DNA of 64,000 nucleotides from CAWDAQ01 sp963800325 (GTDB lineage Bacteria; Actinomycetota; Actinomycetes; Actinomycetales; Dermatophilaceae). Where the stretch lies: assembly GCA_963800325.1 (NCBI GenBank), contig CAWDAQ010000006.1:248001-312000 (forward strand). The letters are read 5' to 3'. Position numbers and translations under genes: made by a program. Below the pieces are notes generated by a model. That model worked only from the letters and a program-made list of their open reading frames with translations. It was not told the DNA's origin and did not search any database. This document shows positions 17,460 through 27,477 of this stretch, one piece after another (position 1 is the stretch's first letter; every line of letters starts with the position of its first letter).

Positions 17460-18875
17460 TCAGGCGACCGGACGGACGTTCTGGTTGACGTGGAACAGAT
17501 TGCCCGGGTCGTAGCGCCGCTTCACGGCCGCGAGCCGGTCGTAGCTCGCCCCGTAGGCGGAGCGCACCCGCTCCTCGCCCTCGTCCATGAGGAAGTTGAC
17601 GTAGGTCCCGCCCGAGGCCACCCGGTGGAGGGCCTCGCCGTACTCCTTGGCCCACGCGCTGATCGCGGGCGCGTTGGCCGGGTCGGGGTCGACCCCGACG
17701 ATGACGGCGATCCACCCGCCGTCGCGGTGGGAGAACGCGGTCTCGTCCGTGGGCACCCGCGCGGCCGCACCGCCGAGGGGGTACATGTGCATCGTCGAGT
17801 GACCGCTGGGCAGGCGCTGGGCGAAGTCCTCGTGGACGGCGATGACGTCGTCGGTGATCGCGAGGCAGTAGTCCGAGCGCCAGTACCACTGCAGCCCGGC
17901 GGGGTACAGCGCGTCGAACGCCTGCTGCAAGGCCGAGAACGGCATCTCCTGGAGGCCGACGAGCAGCGGCGACCCGTACTCGCGGACCACCGCCGTGGCG
18001 GCCTCGGCCTCGGCGAGCGGACCGGTCCAGCACCAGACGATCCCGCAGGCCGCCCGTCCCCAGAGCTCCTCCGGGAACGGCGGTGCGGGTGGGATGGTCA
18101 GGGTCGCGATCCAGCCGTTGAGCTCCTCCGGCAGCGTCGGGAGCAGCTCGCGGTACCAGCGCATGACCTCGCCGGTGTCGGCGAGGTCGTAGAACACGGG
18201 GCCGCCGTAGATCGTCCCGGCGTCGCCGACCTCCCCGGCGCGGAACGTGAACGACGTGACGACCCCGAAGTTGCCGCCTCCGCCGCGCAGCGCCCAGAAC
18301 AGGTCCGGGTGGGAGTCGGCGTCGGCGTGGACGAAGCTGCCGTCGGCGAGCACGACGTCCGCGCCGAGGAGGTTGTCGACGGTCAGCCCGTACCGACGGG
18401 TGAGGTAGCCGACGCCGCCGCCGAGGGTGAGCCCGCCGACCCCGGTGGAGGCGATGAAGCCGCTCGGGACGTGCATCCCGAACGCCCCCGTCGCGTGGTC
18501 GACGTCTCCCCAGGTGCACCCGCCGTCCACCCGGACGGTGTGGGCGACGGGGTCGACCGTGGTGCTGCGCATCCCCGAGAGGTCGCAGACGAGCGCGTCG
18601 TCCCAGGTCCCGAGCCCGGGCGCGCTGTGCGCCCCGCCGCGGACGGCGAGGGTGCGGTCGTGTTCGGCGGCGTGCCGGACGACCGCGATGACGTCGGCGA
18701 CGTCCGCGCACCGGGCCACCGCCGCCGGGTGCCGGTCGATCATCGCGTTGTAGACGCGGCGGGCGCTGTCGTACCCCTCCTCGCCGGGGGTCACGAGCGG
18801 CCCCCGCAGGGACGCCGCCAGCTCGCCGAGGTCGCCTCCCGCCAGTTCCGTTGCTGCTGTTCTCGTCGTGGACAT
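17460..18875 (-). CDS. FAD-linked oxidase, berberine-bridge-enzyme type
   Basis: A 471-aa flavoprotein with an FAD-binding PCMH domain (residues about 35-210) and a C-terminal BBE domain with YDPGNLFHVNQNV near the end. The PCMH motif RGGAHS supplies the histidine for covalent FAD attachment. GLTLGGGVGYLTRRYGL and RGGGGNFGVVTSF complete the FAD site. The cysteine that makes a second FAD bond in bicovalent members is not at its usual place (PSGFIASTG). No signal peptide, so probably cytosolic. Such enzymes oxidise sugars, alcohols or secondary-metabolite intermediates; the substrate is unknown. It follows the BTAD regulator by 117 bp in the same direction and may be its target. Confidence 0.88.
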   Translation of the reverse strand: MSTTRTAATELAGGDLGELAASLRGPLVTPGEEGYDSARRVYNAMIDRHPAAVARCADVADVIAVVRHAAEHDRTLAVRGGAHSAPGLGTWDDALVCDLSGMRSTTVDPVAHTVRVDGGCTWGDVDHATGAFGMHVPSGFIASTGVGGLTLGGGVGYLTRRYGLTVDNLLGADVVLADGSFVHADADSHPDLFWALRGGGGNFGVVTSFTFRAGEVGDAGTIYGGPVFYDLADTGEVMRWYRELLPTLPEELNGWIATLTIPPAPPFPEELWGRAACGIVWCWTGPLAEAEAATAVVREYGSPLLVGLQEMPFSALQQAFDALYPAGLQWYWRSDYCLAITDDVIAVHEDFAQRLPSGHSTMHMYPLGGAAARVPTDETAFSHRDGGWIAVIVGVDPDPANAPAISAWAKEYGEALHRVASGGTYVNFLMDEGEERVRSAYGASYDRLAAVKRRYDPGNLFHVNQNVRPVA

Positions 18876-18992
18876 CTCTGACGCCTTCCTCCTGCGGTGC
18901 TGCCCCGTGGCAGCGGTCGGTAACCGCTGTCCACGACGCTAGGAGCGCGACGTTCCCGGACCGTTCCGCCGGCGACGCGGACGCGGGGACGC

Positions 18993-21900
18993 TCAGCCGA
19001 GGGACGCGAGCGCGGCCGTGGCCCGGTCGAGGAGGGCGGCGCTGCCGTGCCCGCCGGCGATCGACACCGCCTCGGTGAGGGTGCACCGGGCCGCGTCCGG
19101 CGACTCCAGCCCGGCGCGGGCGCGCAGCACCTCCGGCAGCCACCACACGTCCTCGTCCTCGAGCGCCGACCGCTCGGCGCGCGCGAGGTCCCCGGCCGCC
19201 GCGACGTCGTTCCCGGCCTGCCGGTGCAGGTCGGCGAGGAGGGCGAGCCAGTACGGCAGCCGCGCCAGCGACCCCTCGGCGACGAGCGCGTCCACGGCGG
19301 CGGTCGCCTGCCCGAGCCCGGCGGGTCCGGCCGCCCAGGCGCCGAGCACCGCCGCCCACTGGTCGTAGTAGGCGAACCCGTACCGCCGGCACAGGCCGGT
19401 CAGCTCCGACACCGTGGCGACCAGCCCGTCGACGTCCCCGAGCAGCTGGTCGGTGACCGCGGCGTACGCCAGCGCGACCGCGAGCGAGTACGGGTGACCG
19501 GTCTCGCGGGCATGGGCCACGGAAGCGTCCCGGGCCCGCCTGGCCCCCGCCGGGTCACCGAGCAGCCATGTGGCGTGCGCCCACCACCCGGTCGCATGGA
19601 CGACGGTGCGCGTGCCGATCGGCAGCGAGTCGCTGTCTCCGGCGAGGGCGCATCCCGTCGCGAAGTGGGCGTCGGCCTCGACGACCCGGCCCAGGCTCAG
19701 GGCGGACCCGGCGGCCGCGAGCCGAGCCTGGGCGGCGAGCTCGGGGGCCGCGTCGCTGAGCTCGAGCGCCCGGAGGGCGTGCTCGTGCGAGACCCGGGTG
19801 CGGCCCTGGACGAACGTGGAGGCGAACAGGCTGACCCGCGCGCTCGCCTGGTCCCGGACCCGTCCCAGCCGCTCGGCGATCTCGGCTGCCCGGCTCGCGT
19901 GCGTGACGAGGTCGGGGCAGGAGTAGCCGCGCCAGGCGTTGAGCGGCGGCAGCACGTCGAGGTGGACCTCGAGCTCCTTCTCCTCTCGCCGCCGGCCGGG
20001 CGGCAGCTCGCGGATGAGCTCGAGCCGGTGCTCGCCGATCCGGACCGCGTCGGCGTGTGCGAACACGGCCGCGGCCCGCGCCATCGCCGTCGCGGAGCAC
20101 GCCAGCGCCCGCTCGACCTGTCCGCTGCGCTCGTACTGCTCGGCCAGCTCACCGGCGACCTCGTCGCGGTGCGCGGCGTGGACGAGCTCGAGGGCCTGGG
20201 CGAGCCGCCGGTGCAGCAGCCAGCGCCGGGGCGGGCTGACCTCCTCGTACACCGCGTCCCGGAGGAGGTCGTGGACGAAGTCGTAGCCGACGCCGGCCTG
20301 CTCGAGGACCCGGTGGCGCCAGAGCAGGTCGACGGCCGCAACGACGTGGTCCGCGTCGAGGTCGGAGGCCTCGAGGATGACGTCGAGGGCGGTCCCGTGC
20401 CCGAGTGCCGCGACGAGCTCGGCGACGTGTCGCGCCCGCGAGGGCAGCCGCTGCACCCGGGTGGCGAGGATGCCGCGGACCCCGGAGGGCACGAGCTCTT
20501 CGCCCGGGCCCGCCGCCCGGAGGACCTCGATGACGGCGTAGGGGTTGCCCTCGGTGGCGGTGCGCAAGAGGGTCACCTCCTCGGCGGTGAGGGTACGGCC
20601 GAGGACCGCGCGGCCCAGCCGGGCGACGTCGGAGTTCCCGAGGCCGGTGAGAACGACGCGGTCGACCCGGCCGGCCGCCTCCATCGCCGCCACCGGTCCC
20701 GCGAGGGCACTGCCGGCGAGCTCGTCGGATCTCGCCGTCGCGACGACGACGACCGGGGTCGTGCTGGGGAAGGCAAGGAGGAAGGACAACCACGACAGCG
20801 TGGTCCGGTCGCACCAGTGCAGGTCGTCGAGGGTGAGCAGCACCGGTCGACCGACCGCCGCGACCGCGCGGGCGAGCCCCTCGAAGAAACGGATCCGTCG
20901 CCAGGCGTCGACCTTCGCCCGGGCGCCGGCGACCGGCCGCTCCGTGGGGTCGGCCTGGCTCGCCTCCCGCGAGGGCGCGAGCCGCTCGGCCTCGAGCCGC
21001 CACACCGGGTCGAGCCGGCGAACCGCCTCGCGCAGGTACGGCGTGCGCAGCCAGTCCGCCACCGGCGCCAGGGGGAGCCCGCCGGTGGTCGCGAAGCAGC
21101 GGGCGGCGCACACGACACCGTCCTCGCGCTGGACCTCGGCGGCGAGCTCGGCGACGAGCCGGGTCTTGCCGACCCCCGGCTCCCCCACGACGAGGACCAG
21201 CCCCGTCCCCCGGGACCACGCGGCCCGGAGCCGGTCGCGCTCGGCGGCCCGGCCGACGAGCTCCGGCGACCCGGGCACGACCGCAGGGCCGGCGTCGCCG
21301 GGGGACGCGACGAGGAGACGGTCGAGCCGCGTGTGCAGCTCGGCGGACGGCTCCACGCCGAGCTCCTGGCCGAGGACGGAGGCGCACCGGTGGTAGGTCG
21401 CGACCGCCGCGGCCCGGTCGCCGCACGCCTCCTGGACCCTCATGAGGGTGCGGTAGCCCTCCTCGGCGAGCGGGTCGAGCTCGACCCGCCGCTCGGCGAC
21501 CGGGAGCGCCGCGGCCGGGTCGTCCCGTCTGCGCCAGAACTCGACGGCGAGGTCGCACAGCGCGACGCAGTCCCGGCGCAGCTCGTCACGCACCTCGGCG
21601 ACCCACTCCTCGTGGCGCCCGGGCAGGAACGCGCCGTGGTAGCCGGCGAGCGCGGTGGCCACACCCTCGGCCACGACGGCCTCGTCCCCCGCAGCCGCAC
21701 CCTCCCGGGCCGCGGCGCAGGCACGGGCGAAGACCCGGACGTCGACCTCGCACCGCGGGTCGTCCCGCCAGAGGAGGGTGCCGCCCTCGACGACGAGGCA
21801 GTCCAGCGACCCGAGCAGGTCGCGAAGCCGGTGCAGCTCACGACGGAGGTTGGTCCGGGCCTGGGCGTCGCTGGAGTCGGGCCAGAGCAGGGCCGCCAGG

Positions 21901-22052
21901 TGCGCCCGTGGCTGGGGACGGCCCGCGCGTGCGACCAGGTAGGCCAGCAGGGAGACCGCCCGGGCTGAGGTCGGGACCGGCAGCGCCCCGGGCCGCGCGA
22001 GCATCACGCCCCCGAGGAGCTGGATGTTCACCGTCGCGCCGGGCACTGCCAC
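18993..22052 (-). CDS. BTAD/AAA-type transcriptional activator (SARP-like, 1019 aa)
   Basis: A large signal-responsive regulator. Residues about 8-95 form a winged-helix DNA-binding domain with the WPDSSDAQARTNLRRELHRL helix typical of the SARP/BTAD class. Residues about 100-245 are the bacterial transcriptional activation domain. An AAA+/STAND ATPase follows, with Walker A GEPGVGKTR (about 292) and Walker B LLTLDDLHWCD (about 405). The C-terminal half is TPR-like helical repeat. No LuxR domain sits at the C-terminus, which separates it from MalT-type proteins. GTG start with GAGG 5 nt upstream. Ligand unknown; the flavoprotein gene downstream is the obvious candidate target. Confidence 0.88.
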   Translation of the reverse strand: MAVPGATVNIQLLGGVMLARPGALPVPTSARAVSLLAYLVARAGRPQPRAHLAALLWPDSSDAQARTNLRRELHRLRDLLGSLDCLVVEGGTLLWRDDPRCEVDVRVFARACAAAREGAAAGDEAVVAEGVATALAGYHGAFLPGRHEEWVAEVRDELRRDCVALCDLAVEFWRRRDDPAAALPVAERRVELDPLAEEGYRTLMRVQEACGDRAAAVATYHRCASVLGQELGVEPSAELHTRLDRLLVASPGDAGPAVVPGSPELVGRAAERDRLRAAWSRGTGLVLVVGEPGVGKTRLVAELAAEVQREDGVVCAARCFATTGGLPLAPVADWLRTPYLREAVRRLDPVWRLEAERLAPSREASQADPTERPVAGARAKVDAWRRIRFFEGLARAVAAVGRPVLLTLDDLHWCDRTTLSWLSFLLAFPSTTPVVVVATARSDELAGSALAGPVAAMEAAGRVDRVVLTGLGNSDVARLGRAVLGRTLTAEEVTLLRTATEGNPYAVIEVLRAAGPGEELVPSGVRGILATRVQRLPSRARHVAELVAALGHGTALDVILEASDLDADHVVAAVDLLWRHRVLEQAGVGYDFVHDLLRDAVYEEVSPPRRWLLHRRLAQALELVHAAHRDEVAGELAEQYERSGQVERALACSATAMARAAAVFAHADAVRIGEHRLELIRELPPGRRREEKELEVHLDVLPPLNAWRGYSCPDLVTHASRAAEIAERLGRVRDQASARVSLFASTFVQGRTRVSHEHALRALELSDAAPELAAQARLAAAGSALSLGRVVEADAHFATGCALAGDSDSLPIGTRTVVHATGWWAHATWLLGDPAGARRARDASVAHARETGHPYSLAVALAYAAVTDQLLGDVDGLVATVSELTGLCRRYGFAYYDQWAAVLGAWAAGPAGLGQATAAVDALVAEGSLARLPYWLALLADLHRQAGNDVAAAGDLARAERSALEDEDVWWLPEVLRARAGLESPDAARCTLTEAVSIAGGHGSAALLDRATAALASLG

Positions 22053-22261
22053 CTCGGACCCCTTCGTCCGGCAGACCTTCCACTCTACCCGTCCGAGGTG
22101 GGCCCCCGGCTCCCGCCGCCGTGCCCTGGGGGGTCACTGCGAGCGCGACGTCACGACGCGGTACCGGACACCTGTGAAGCAGGCGCCGAACCGCCCCGGA
22201 ACCCGCTGGGAGGTGGGAGGATCGGAGAGTCGCGACACTGCGTTCCTCCCAGGAGACTCCC

Positions 22262-23179
22262 GTGCACCGTCCCACCCCCTTCGTGCTCGCCGCCGGTCTG
22301 GCCGTGGGCGCCCTCGCCCTGTCCGCGTGTGGTTCGAACTCGCTCTCCACCGAGGAGTCCTCGAGCTCGTCCTCGTCGTCGGGCAGCAGCAGCAGTAGCT
22401 CCGCGGCCGTCGACAAGGCCCTGGCGGCCCAGGTCCCCGAGTCGGTCAAGAGCTCGGGCACCATCCGCATCGGCACCGACGCCTCGTACGCGCCCAACGA
22501 GTTCCTCGCGGCCGACGGCCAGACGGTCGAGGGGATGGACGTCCAGCTGTTCGACGCGGTCGCCGCCAAGCTCGGGCTGAAGACCAGCTGGCAGCCGTCG
22601 AAGTTCGACTCGATCATCCCGGGTGTGCTCGGCGGGAAGTACGACATCGGCGTCTCCAGCTTCACGATCAACAACGACCGGCTCAAGCAGGTCAACATGG
22701 TGAGCTACTTCAACGCCGGCACGCAGTGGGCCGCCGGTGCCGGGAACCCGAAGAAGGTGGACCCGCAGTCCCCGTGCGGTCTGACCGTCGCCGTCCAGAA
22801 GGGCACGGTGCAGCAGGAGCTCGACCTGCCGACGAAGCAGAAGGAGTGCAAGGCCTCCGGCAAGCCGATCGACGTGCTCATCTACGAGGGGCAGGACCAG
22901 GTGACCGCCGCGGTCGCCAGCGGCAAGGCCGACGCGATGCTCGCCGACTCCCCCGTGGTCGCGTACGCGGTCAAGCAGTCCGGCGGCAAGGTGGAGGCGG
23001 TCGGCGACGTCTACGACTCGGCCCCCTACGGCATCGTCGTCCCCAAGGACGAGACGAAGTTCGCCCAGGCGATCGCGGACGCGTTCACCCAGCTCCAGAA
23101 GTCCGGGGACTACACGCGGATCCTCGACCAGTGGGGCAACGCCGCCGGCGGGATCACGGACTTCACGGTCAACCCGTGA
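22262..23179 (+). CDS. Amino-acid ABC transporter substrate-binding lipoprotein
   Basis: A 305-aa family 3 binding lipoprotein with lipobox SAC (Cys23), then a near-pure serine linker of about 18 residues, longer than usual. The binding domain starts at TIRIGTDASYAPNEF and includes GMDVQLFDAVAAKLGL and YDIGVSSFTINNDRL. The GTG start has AGGAG 6 nt upstream. The stop overlaps the permease start as GTGA, making a binding protein-permease-ATPase operon. A polar amino-acid substrate is expected. It is a paralogue of the orphan binding protein at 16491. Confidence 0.92.
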   Translation: MHRPTPFVLAAGLAVGALALSACGSNSLSTEESSSSSSSSGSSSSSSAAVDKALAAQVPESVKSSGTIRIGTDASYAPNEFLAADGQTVEGMDVQLFDAVAAKLGLKTSWQPSKFDSIIPGVLGGKYDIGVSSFTINNDRLKQVNMVSYFNAGTQWAAGAGNPKKVDPQSPCGLTVAVQKGTVQQELDLPTKQKECKASGKPIDVLIYEGQDQVTAAVASGKADAMLADSPVVAYAVKQSGGKVEAVGDVYDSAPYGIVVPKDETKFAQAIADAFTQLQKSGDYTRILDQWGNAAGGITDFTVNP

Positions 23180-24153
23180 GCAGCGACACCGGCACCGCCG
23201 TCGACGCGCCGGAGGGCGACAGCGCCCGGCCCGGCACGATCGACGCCGTGCCGGTGCGCCACCCCTGGCGGTGGGTCGCCATCGCGGTCATCGCGGTCCT
23301 CGTCGCGATGTTCGTCAACATGCTGCTCACGAACGAGGCCTTCAACTGGTCCTTCGTCTTCCAGGCGATGGTCCAGGCCCCGGTGCTGCGGGGGCTCTAC
23401 ATCGGCACCCTCCTCGGGACGGCCCTGTCGATGGTCTTCGGGATCTCGCTCGGGATCGTCCTGGCGGTCATGCGGCTCTCGCCGAACCCGGTGCTCTCCG
23501 GGGTCGCGTGGGTGTTCACGTGGTTCTTCCGCGCGGTCCCCCGCCTGGTGCTCCTGACGATCATGGGAGCGCTCGGCATCCTCTTCCAGACCGGCCTCGA
23601 CGTCGGGGTCCCCTTCGACACCGAGATCCTCGGCCTCTTCGGCATCGACGGAAGCCTTCGCCTCTTCAGCCTCGACGCCAACCAGATCTTCGTCGGGATG
23701 GTGGGCGGTGTCATCGGCCTCTCGTTGTCGGAGGCCGCCTACATGGCCGAGATCGCCCGCGCCGGCATCCTCTCGGTCGACCCGGGGCAGAGCGAGGCGG
23801 CGCAGGCCCTGGGGATGAGCAGCGGCCGGGCCACCCGGCGGATCATCCTCCCGCAGGCCATGCGGGTGATCGTGCCACCGACCGGGAACGAGACCATCGC
23901 GATGACGAAGGACACCTCGCTGCTCATCGGCATCCCGGTCAGCAGCGAGCTGTTCTTCCAGCTGACCTCCATCGGCTCCCGGACCTACCAGGTCTTCCCG
24001 GTGCTCGTCGCCGCGGTCATCTGGTACCTCATCATCTGCAGCGTGCTCATGTTCGTGCAGTACCACCTCGAGCGCTACTTCGGACGGGGCTACGGGCAGA
24101 AGGCCCCGAAGCAGCGACGCTTCCGGCTGCCCATCGGCGGACTGGGAGGGTGA
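23176..24153 (+). CDS. Amino-acid ABC transporter permease
   Basis: A 325-aa inner-membrane permease of the HisMQ/GlnP type. An N-terminal cytoplasmic tail leads into a hydrophobic segment (VAIAVIAVLVAMFVNMLL) and about five more. The EAA loop that contacts the ATPase is EAAQALGMSSGRATRRIILP, about 100 residues from the C-terminus. A periplasmic insert (residues about 140-175, GVPFDTEILGLFGIDG) is longer than in short GlnP proteins. GTG start overlaps the previous stop. It probably works as a homodimer because no second permease is present. Confidence 0.92.
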   Translation: MSSDTGTAVDAPEGDSARPGTIDAVPVRHPWRWVAIAVIAVLVAMFVNMLLTNEAFNWSFVFQAMVQAPVLRGLYIGTLLGTALSMVFGISLGIVLAVMRLSPNPVLSGVAWVFTWFFRAVPRLVLLTIMGALGILFQTGLDVGVPFDTEILGLFGIDGSLRLFSLDANQIFVGMVGGVIGLSLSEAAYMAEIARAGILSVDPGQSEAAQALGMSSGRATRRIILPQAMRVIVPPTGNETIAMTKDTSLLIGIPVSSELFFQLTSIGSRTYQVFPVLVAAVIWYLIICSVLMFVQYHLERYFGRGYGQKAPKQRRFRLPIGGLGG

Positions 24154-24155
24154 CC

Positions 24156-24974
24156 GTGGAGGCGCACACCGAGGCCCCGGCCCGCGGGGGCGAGCGCGTC
24201 CCCCTCGTCCGCGCGCTCAACGTCCACAAGGCCTTCCACGGCGTCGAGGTCCTCAAGGGGATCGACCTCGACGTCGACGCCGGCGAGGTGGTCTGCCTGC
24301 TCGGCCCCTCCGGGTCGGGGAAGACGACGTTCCTTCGGTGCATCAACCAGCTCGAGGACATCCAGGGCGGCCGCATCTGGGTCGACGGGGACCTCATGGG
24401 GTACGCCGAGCGGAAGGGTCGGCTGCACCGCCTCAAGGACAAGGAGATCGCCGCCCAGCGCCGCGAGATCGGCATGGTCTTCCAGCGGTTCAACCTCTTC
24501 CCCCACAAGACGGCGCTGCAGAACGTCGCCGAGGCCCCGATCCAGGTCAAGGGACGCAAGCGCGAGGTGGCCAGGAGGGAGGCGACGGCCCTGCTCGAGC
24601 GGGTGGGCCTGGCCGACCGGTCGAACGCCTACCCCGCGCAGCTCTCCGGAGGGCAGCAGCAACGGGTGGCGATCGCCCGGGCGCTCGCGATGAGCCCGAA
24701 GCTGATGTTGTTCGACGAGCCGACCTCGGCGCTCGACCCCGAGCTCGTCGGGGAGGTGCTCGACGTCATGCGCGAGCTCGCCGAGGGCGGCATGACGATG
24801 ATCGTCGTCACCCACGAGATGGGGTTCGCCCGGGACGTCGCCGACCGGGTCGTCTTCATGGACGGCGGCGTCGTCGTCGAGCAGGGCGAGCCGAGGTCGG
24901 TCATCGGCAACCCGCAGCAGGAGCGCACCCGGTCGTTCCTGCGCCGCATGACCTCCGAGCACCACTCCGCCTGA
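24156..24974 (+). CDS. Amino-acid ABC transporter ATP-binding protein
   Basis: A 272-aa GlnQ/HisP-type ATPase. Walker A is GPSGSGKTTFLRCIN, the Q-loop is MVFQRFNLFPH, the signature LSGGQQQRVAIARA, Walker B LMLFDEPTSALD, and the H-loop VTHEMGFARDVADRV. A charged insert (AERKGRLHRLKDKEIAAQRR) sits before the Q-loop, as in some family members. I preferred the GTG at 24156 because GGAGGG precedes it by 5 nt; a GTG at 24150 would sit on top of that RBS. It is the last gene of the transporter operon. Confidence 0.93.
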   Translation: MEAHTEAPARGGERVPLVRALNVHKAFHGVEVLKGIDLDVDAGEVVCLLGPSGSGKTTFLRCINQLEDIQGGRIWVDGDLMGYAERKGRLHRLKDKEIAAQRREIGMVFQRFNLFPHKTALQNVAEAPIQVKGRKREVARREATALLERVGLADRSNAYPAQLSGGQQQRVAIARALAMSPKLMLFDEPTSALDPELVGEVLDVMRELAEGGMTMIVVTHEMGFARDVADRVVFMDGGVVVEQGEPRSVIGNPQQERTRSFLRRMTSEHHSA

Positions 24975-25010
24975 GGCCCGGGGCCGCGCCCGCCCCGTAG
25001 GGTGGGGCCC

Positions 25011-26030
<1,020 letters not shown>

Positions 26031-26032
26031 GC

Positions 26033-27349
26033 GTGGCGCTCGCGCCGCTCGAGCGCCTGCGCCGGGTGCGGGACTCCTTCTGGGCGATCCCGCTGGGCCT
26101 CGTGATCGCGGCACTACTGCTGGCGCAGGCCGCCGTCGCGCTCGACCACGCGCTCGACCCGCAGCTCTGGCCGGACGGCCCGGGCGGTGCCACCGCGCTC
26201 GGGGTCACCGGGAGCCGGGGGCTGCTGACCGTCATCGGGGGCTCGATGCTCGCGGTCGCCTCGACGTCCTTCTCCATCACGATCTCGGTCATCGCCACGG
26301 CGAGCGCGACCTACGGCCCCCGGCTCGTGCGCAACTTCATGGCGGACCGCGGCAACCAGCTCGTCCTCGGCACGTTCGTGGCGGCGTTCGTCTACTCCCT
26401 CGTGGTCCTGCGGGCCATCAACGCCGCGGGTAAGGGCACCGGGCGGGCGGCGTTCGTCCCCCACATCGCCGTCTACCTCGCGATCGTCGTCGCGCTCGGC
26501 TGCGTCGTCGCGCTCGTCTGGTTCATCCACCACATCGCGCAGTCGATCCAGGTCTCGACCCTGATCGACCGCGTCCGCGGCGAGCTCGACGCCGTGGCCG
26601 CGGACCAGTACCCGCAGACCACGCCACGCAACGCCGTGCCCGCCACCCCGCTCGGGCCGGACGCCGGGACCGTCGAGGCCGGGGCCACGGGCTACGTCGT
26701 GTGGGTCGACGAGCCGGCCCTCCTCCGGCTCGCGCGGGAGAACGACGGGCTGGTCGAGGTCGGCGTGACCCCCGGCACCCACGTCCTGTCGACCGAGACG
26801 GTGGCGCGGACCACGTGCCCGGTGGACGACGTCGCGTCCGCGATCCGGCGGTGCATCTGGGTCGACGACGCGCGGACCCCGCACCAGGACGTGGGCTTCG
26901 CCGTCCTCCAGCTCGTCGAGGTCGCCGTCCGGGCGCTCTCCCCGGGAACCAACGACCCGTACACCGCCTGCAACGCCATCGCCGAGCTCGGCCACGGGAT
27001 GACCCGGCTGGCGCAGAACGGCGCCCCTCCCCCCGGCCGGACGGACGAGGACGGGCGCCTCCGGCTCATCGTCGCCCGCGTCGACGTCACACACCTCGTC
27101 GACGCCGTCTTCGACGACCTCCGCCGCCACGGGTCGGACGAGCTGTACGTCGTCCGGTCCGCGCTGGAGCTCGCCGGACGGATCGCGCGCGTCGGGGACG
27201 ACGAGGTCGCCGACCGCGTCCGGCTGCAGGCCCGGCTCCTCGTCGAGGCCTTCGAGGCCCCGGACCGGCCGGCCCTCGACGTCGACCGGGTGCGGGAGGA
27301 CACCCGCCGCCACCTGGGACCCGGCGTCCTCGACTCCCGCCCCGCCTGA
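26033..27349 (+). CDS. DUF2254 membrane protein
   Basis: A 438-aa protein of the DUF2254 family. The N-terminal half has about four transmembrane segments (IPLGLVIAALLLAQAAVAL; a central VIGGSMLAVASTSFSITISV; LGTFVAAFVYSLVVL; IAVYLAIVVALGCVVALVWF). The conserved FIHHIAQSIQVSTL follows. The C-terminal half is soluble and cytoplasmic, including LSPGTNDPYTACNAI, a family landmark. Function unknown. The GTG at 26033 has GGAGGGG 5 nt upstream, overlapping the end of galE. The 436 bp after the stop are non-coding and repeat-rich. Confidence 0.9.
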   Translation: MALAPLERLRRVRDSFWAIPLGLVIAALLLAQAAVALDHALDPQLWPDGPGGATALGVTGSRGLLTVIGGSMLAVASTSFSITISVIATASATYGPRLVRNFMADRGNQLVLGTFVAAFVYSLVVLRAINAAGKGTGRAAFVPHIAVYLAIVVALGCVVALVWFIHHIAQSIQVSTLIDRVRGELDAVAADQYPQTTPRNAVPATPLGPDAGTVEAGATGYVVWVDEPALLRLARENDGLVEVGVTPGTHVLSTETVARTTCPVDDVASAIRRCIWVDDARTPHQDVGFAVLQLVEVAVRALSPGTNDPYTACNAIAELGHGMTRLAQNGAPPPGRTDEDGRLRLIVARVDVTHLVDAVFDDLRRHGSDELYVVRSALELAGRIARVGDDEVADRVRLQARLLVEAFEAPDRPALDVDRVREDTRRHLGPGVLDSRPA

Positions 27350-27360
27350 CCCCACCCCGC

Positions 27361-27388
27361 CTGCCGTAGTCCGCCTGCCGTAGTCCGC
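27361..27388. repeat. 14-bp direct repeat beside the palindrome
   Basis: CTGCCGTAGTCCGC occurs twice head to tail (27361-27374 and 27375-27388). The second copy overlaps the left arm of the long palindrome that follows, so the outer end of that arm is locally duplicated. Confidence 0.85.
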
Positions 27389-27470
27389 ACTTCGTGCCCA
27401 CTTGGCCGCGGAAGGCTGGCGAAATGTCCGGGTTCCCCGCGGCCGAACGGGCACGAAGTGCGGACTACGG
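27378..27470. repeat. Long imperfect palindrome, copy 1 of an interspersed element
   Basis: Two 34-nt arms (27378-27411 and 27437-27470) are inverted repeats with 31 of 34 positions matching, around a 25-nt loop. Each arm contains the core CGCACTTCGTGCCC followed three to four bases later by GGCCG. The same core, also as a palindrome, recurs at 55396-55470. There is no T-tract after it, so it does not look like an ordinary intrinsic terminator. It lies 29 nt after the DUF2254 stop and about 315 nt before cydA. Confidence 0.9.
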
Positions 27471-27477
27471 GCCGGAC

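Noticed and set aside
22340..22420. Serine-codon run in the binding-protein gene as a phase-variable repeat
   Set aside because: The codons are mixed (TCC, TCG, AGC, AGT), so the DNA is not a simple repeat that would slip; it is an ordinary lipoprotein linker.
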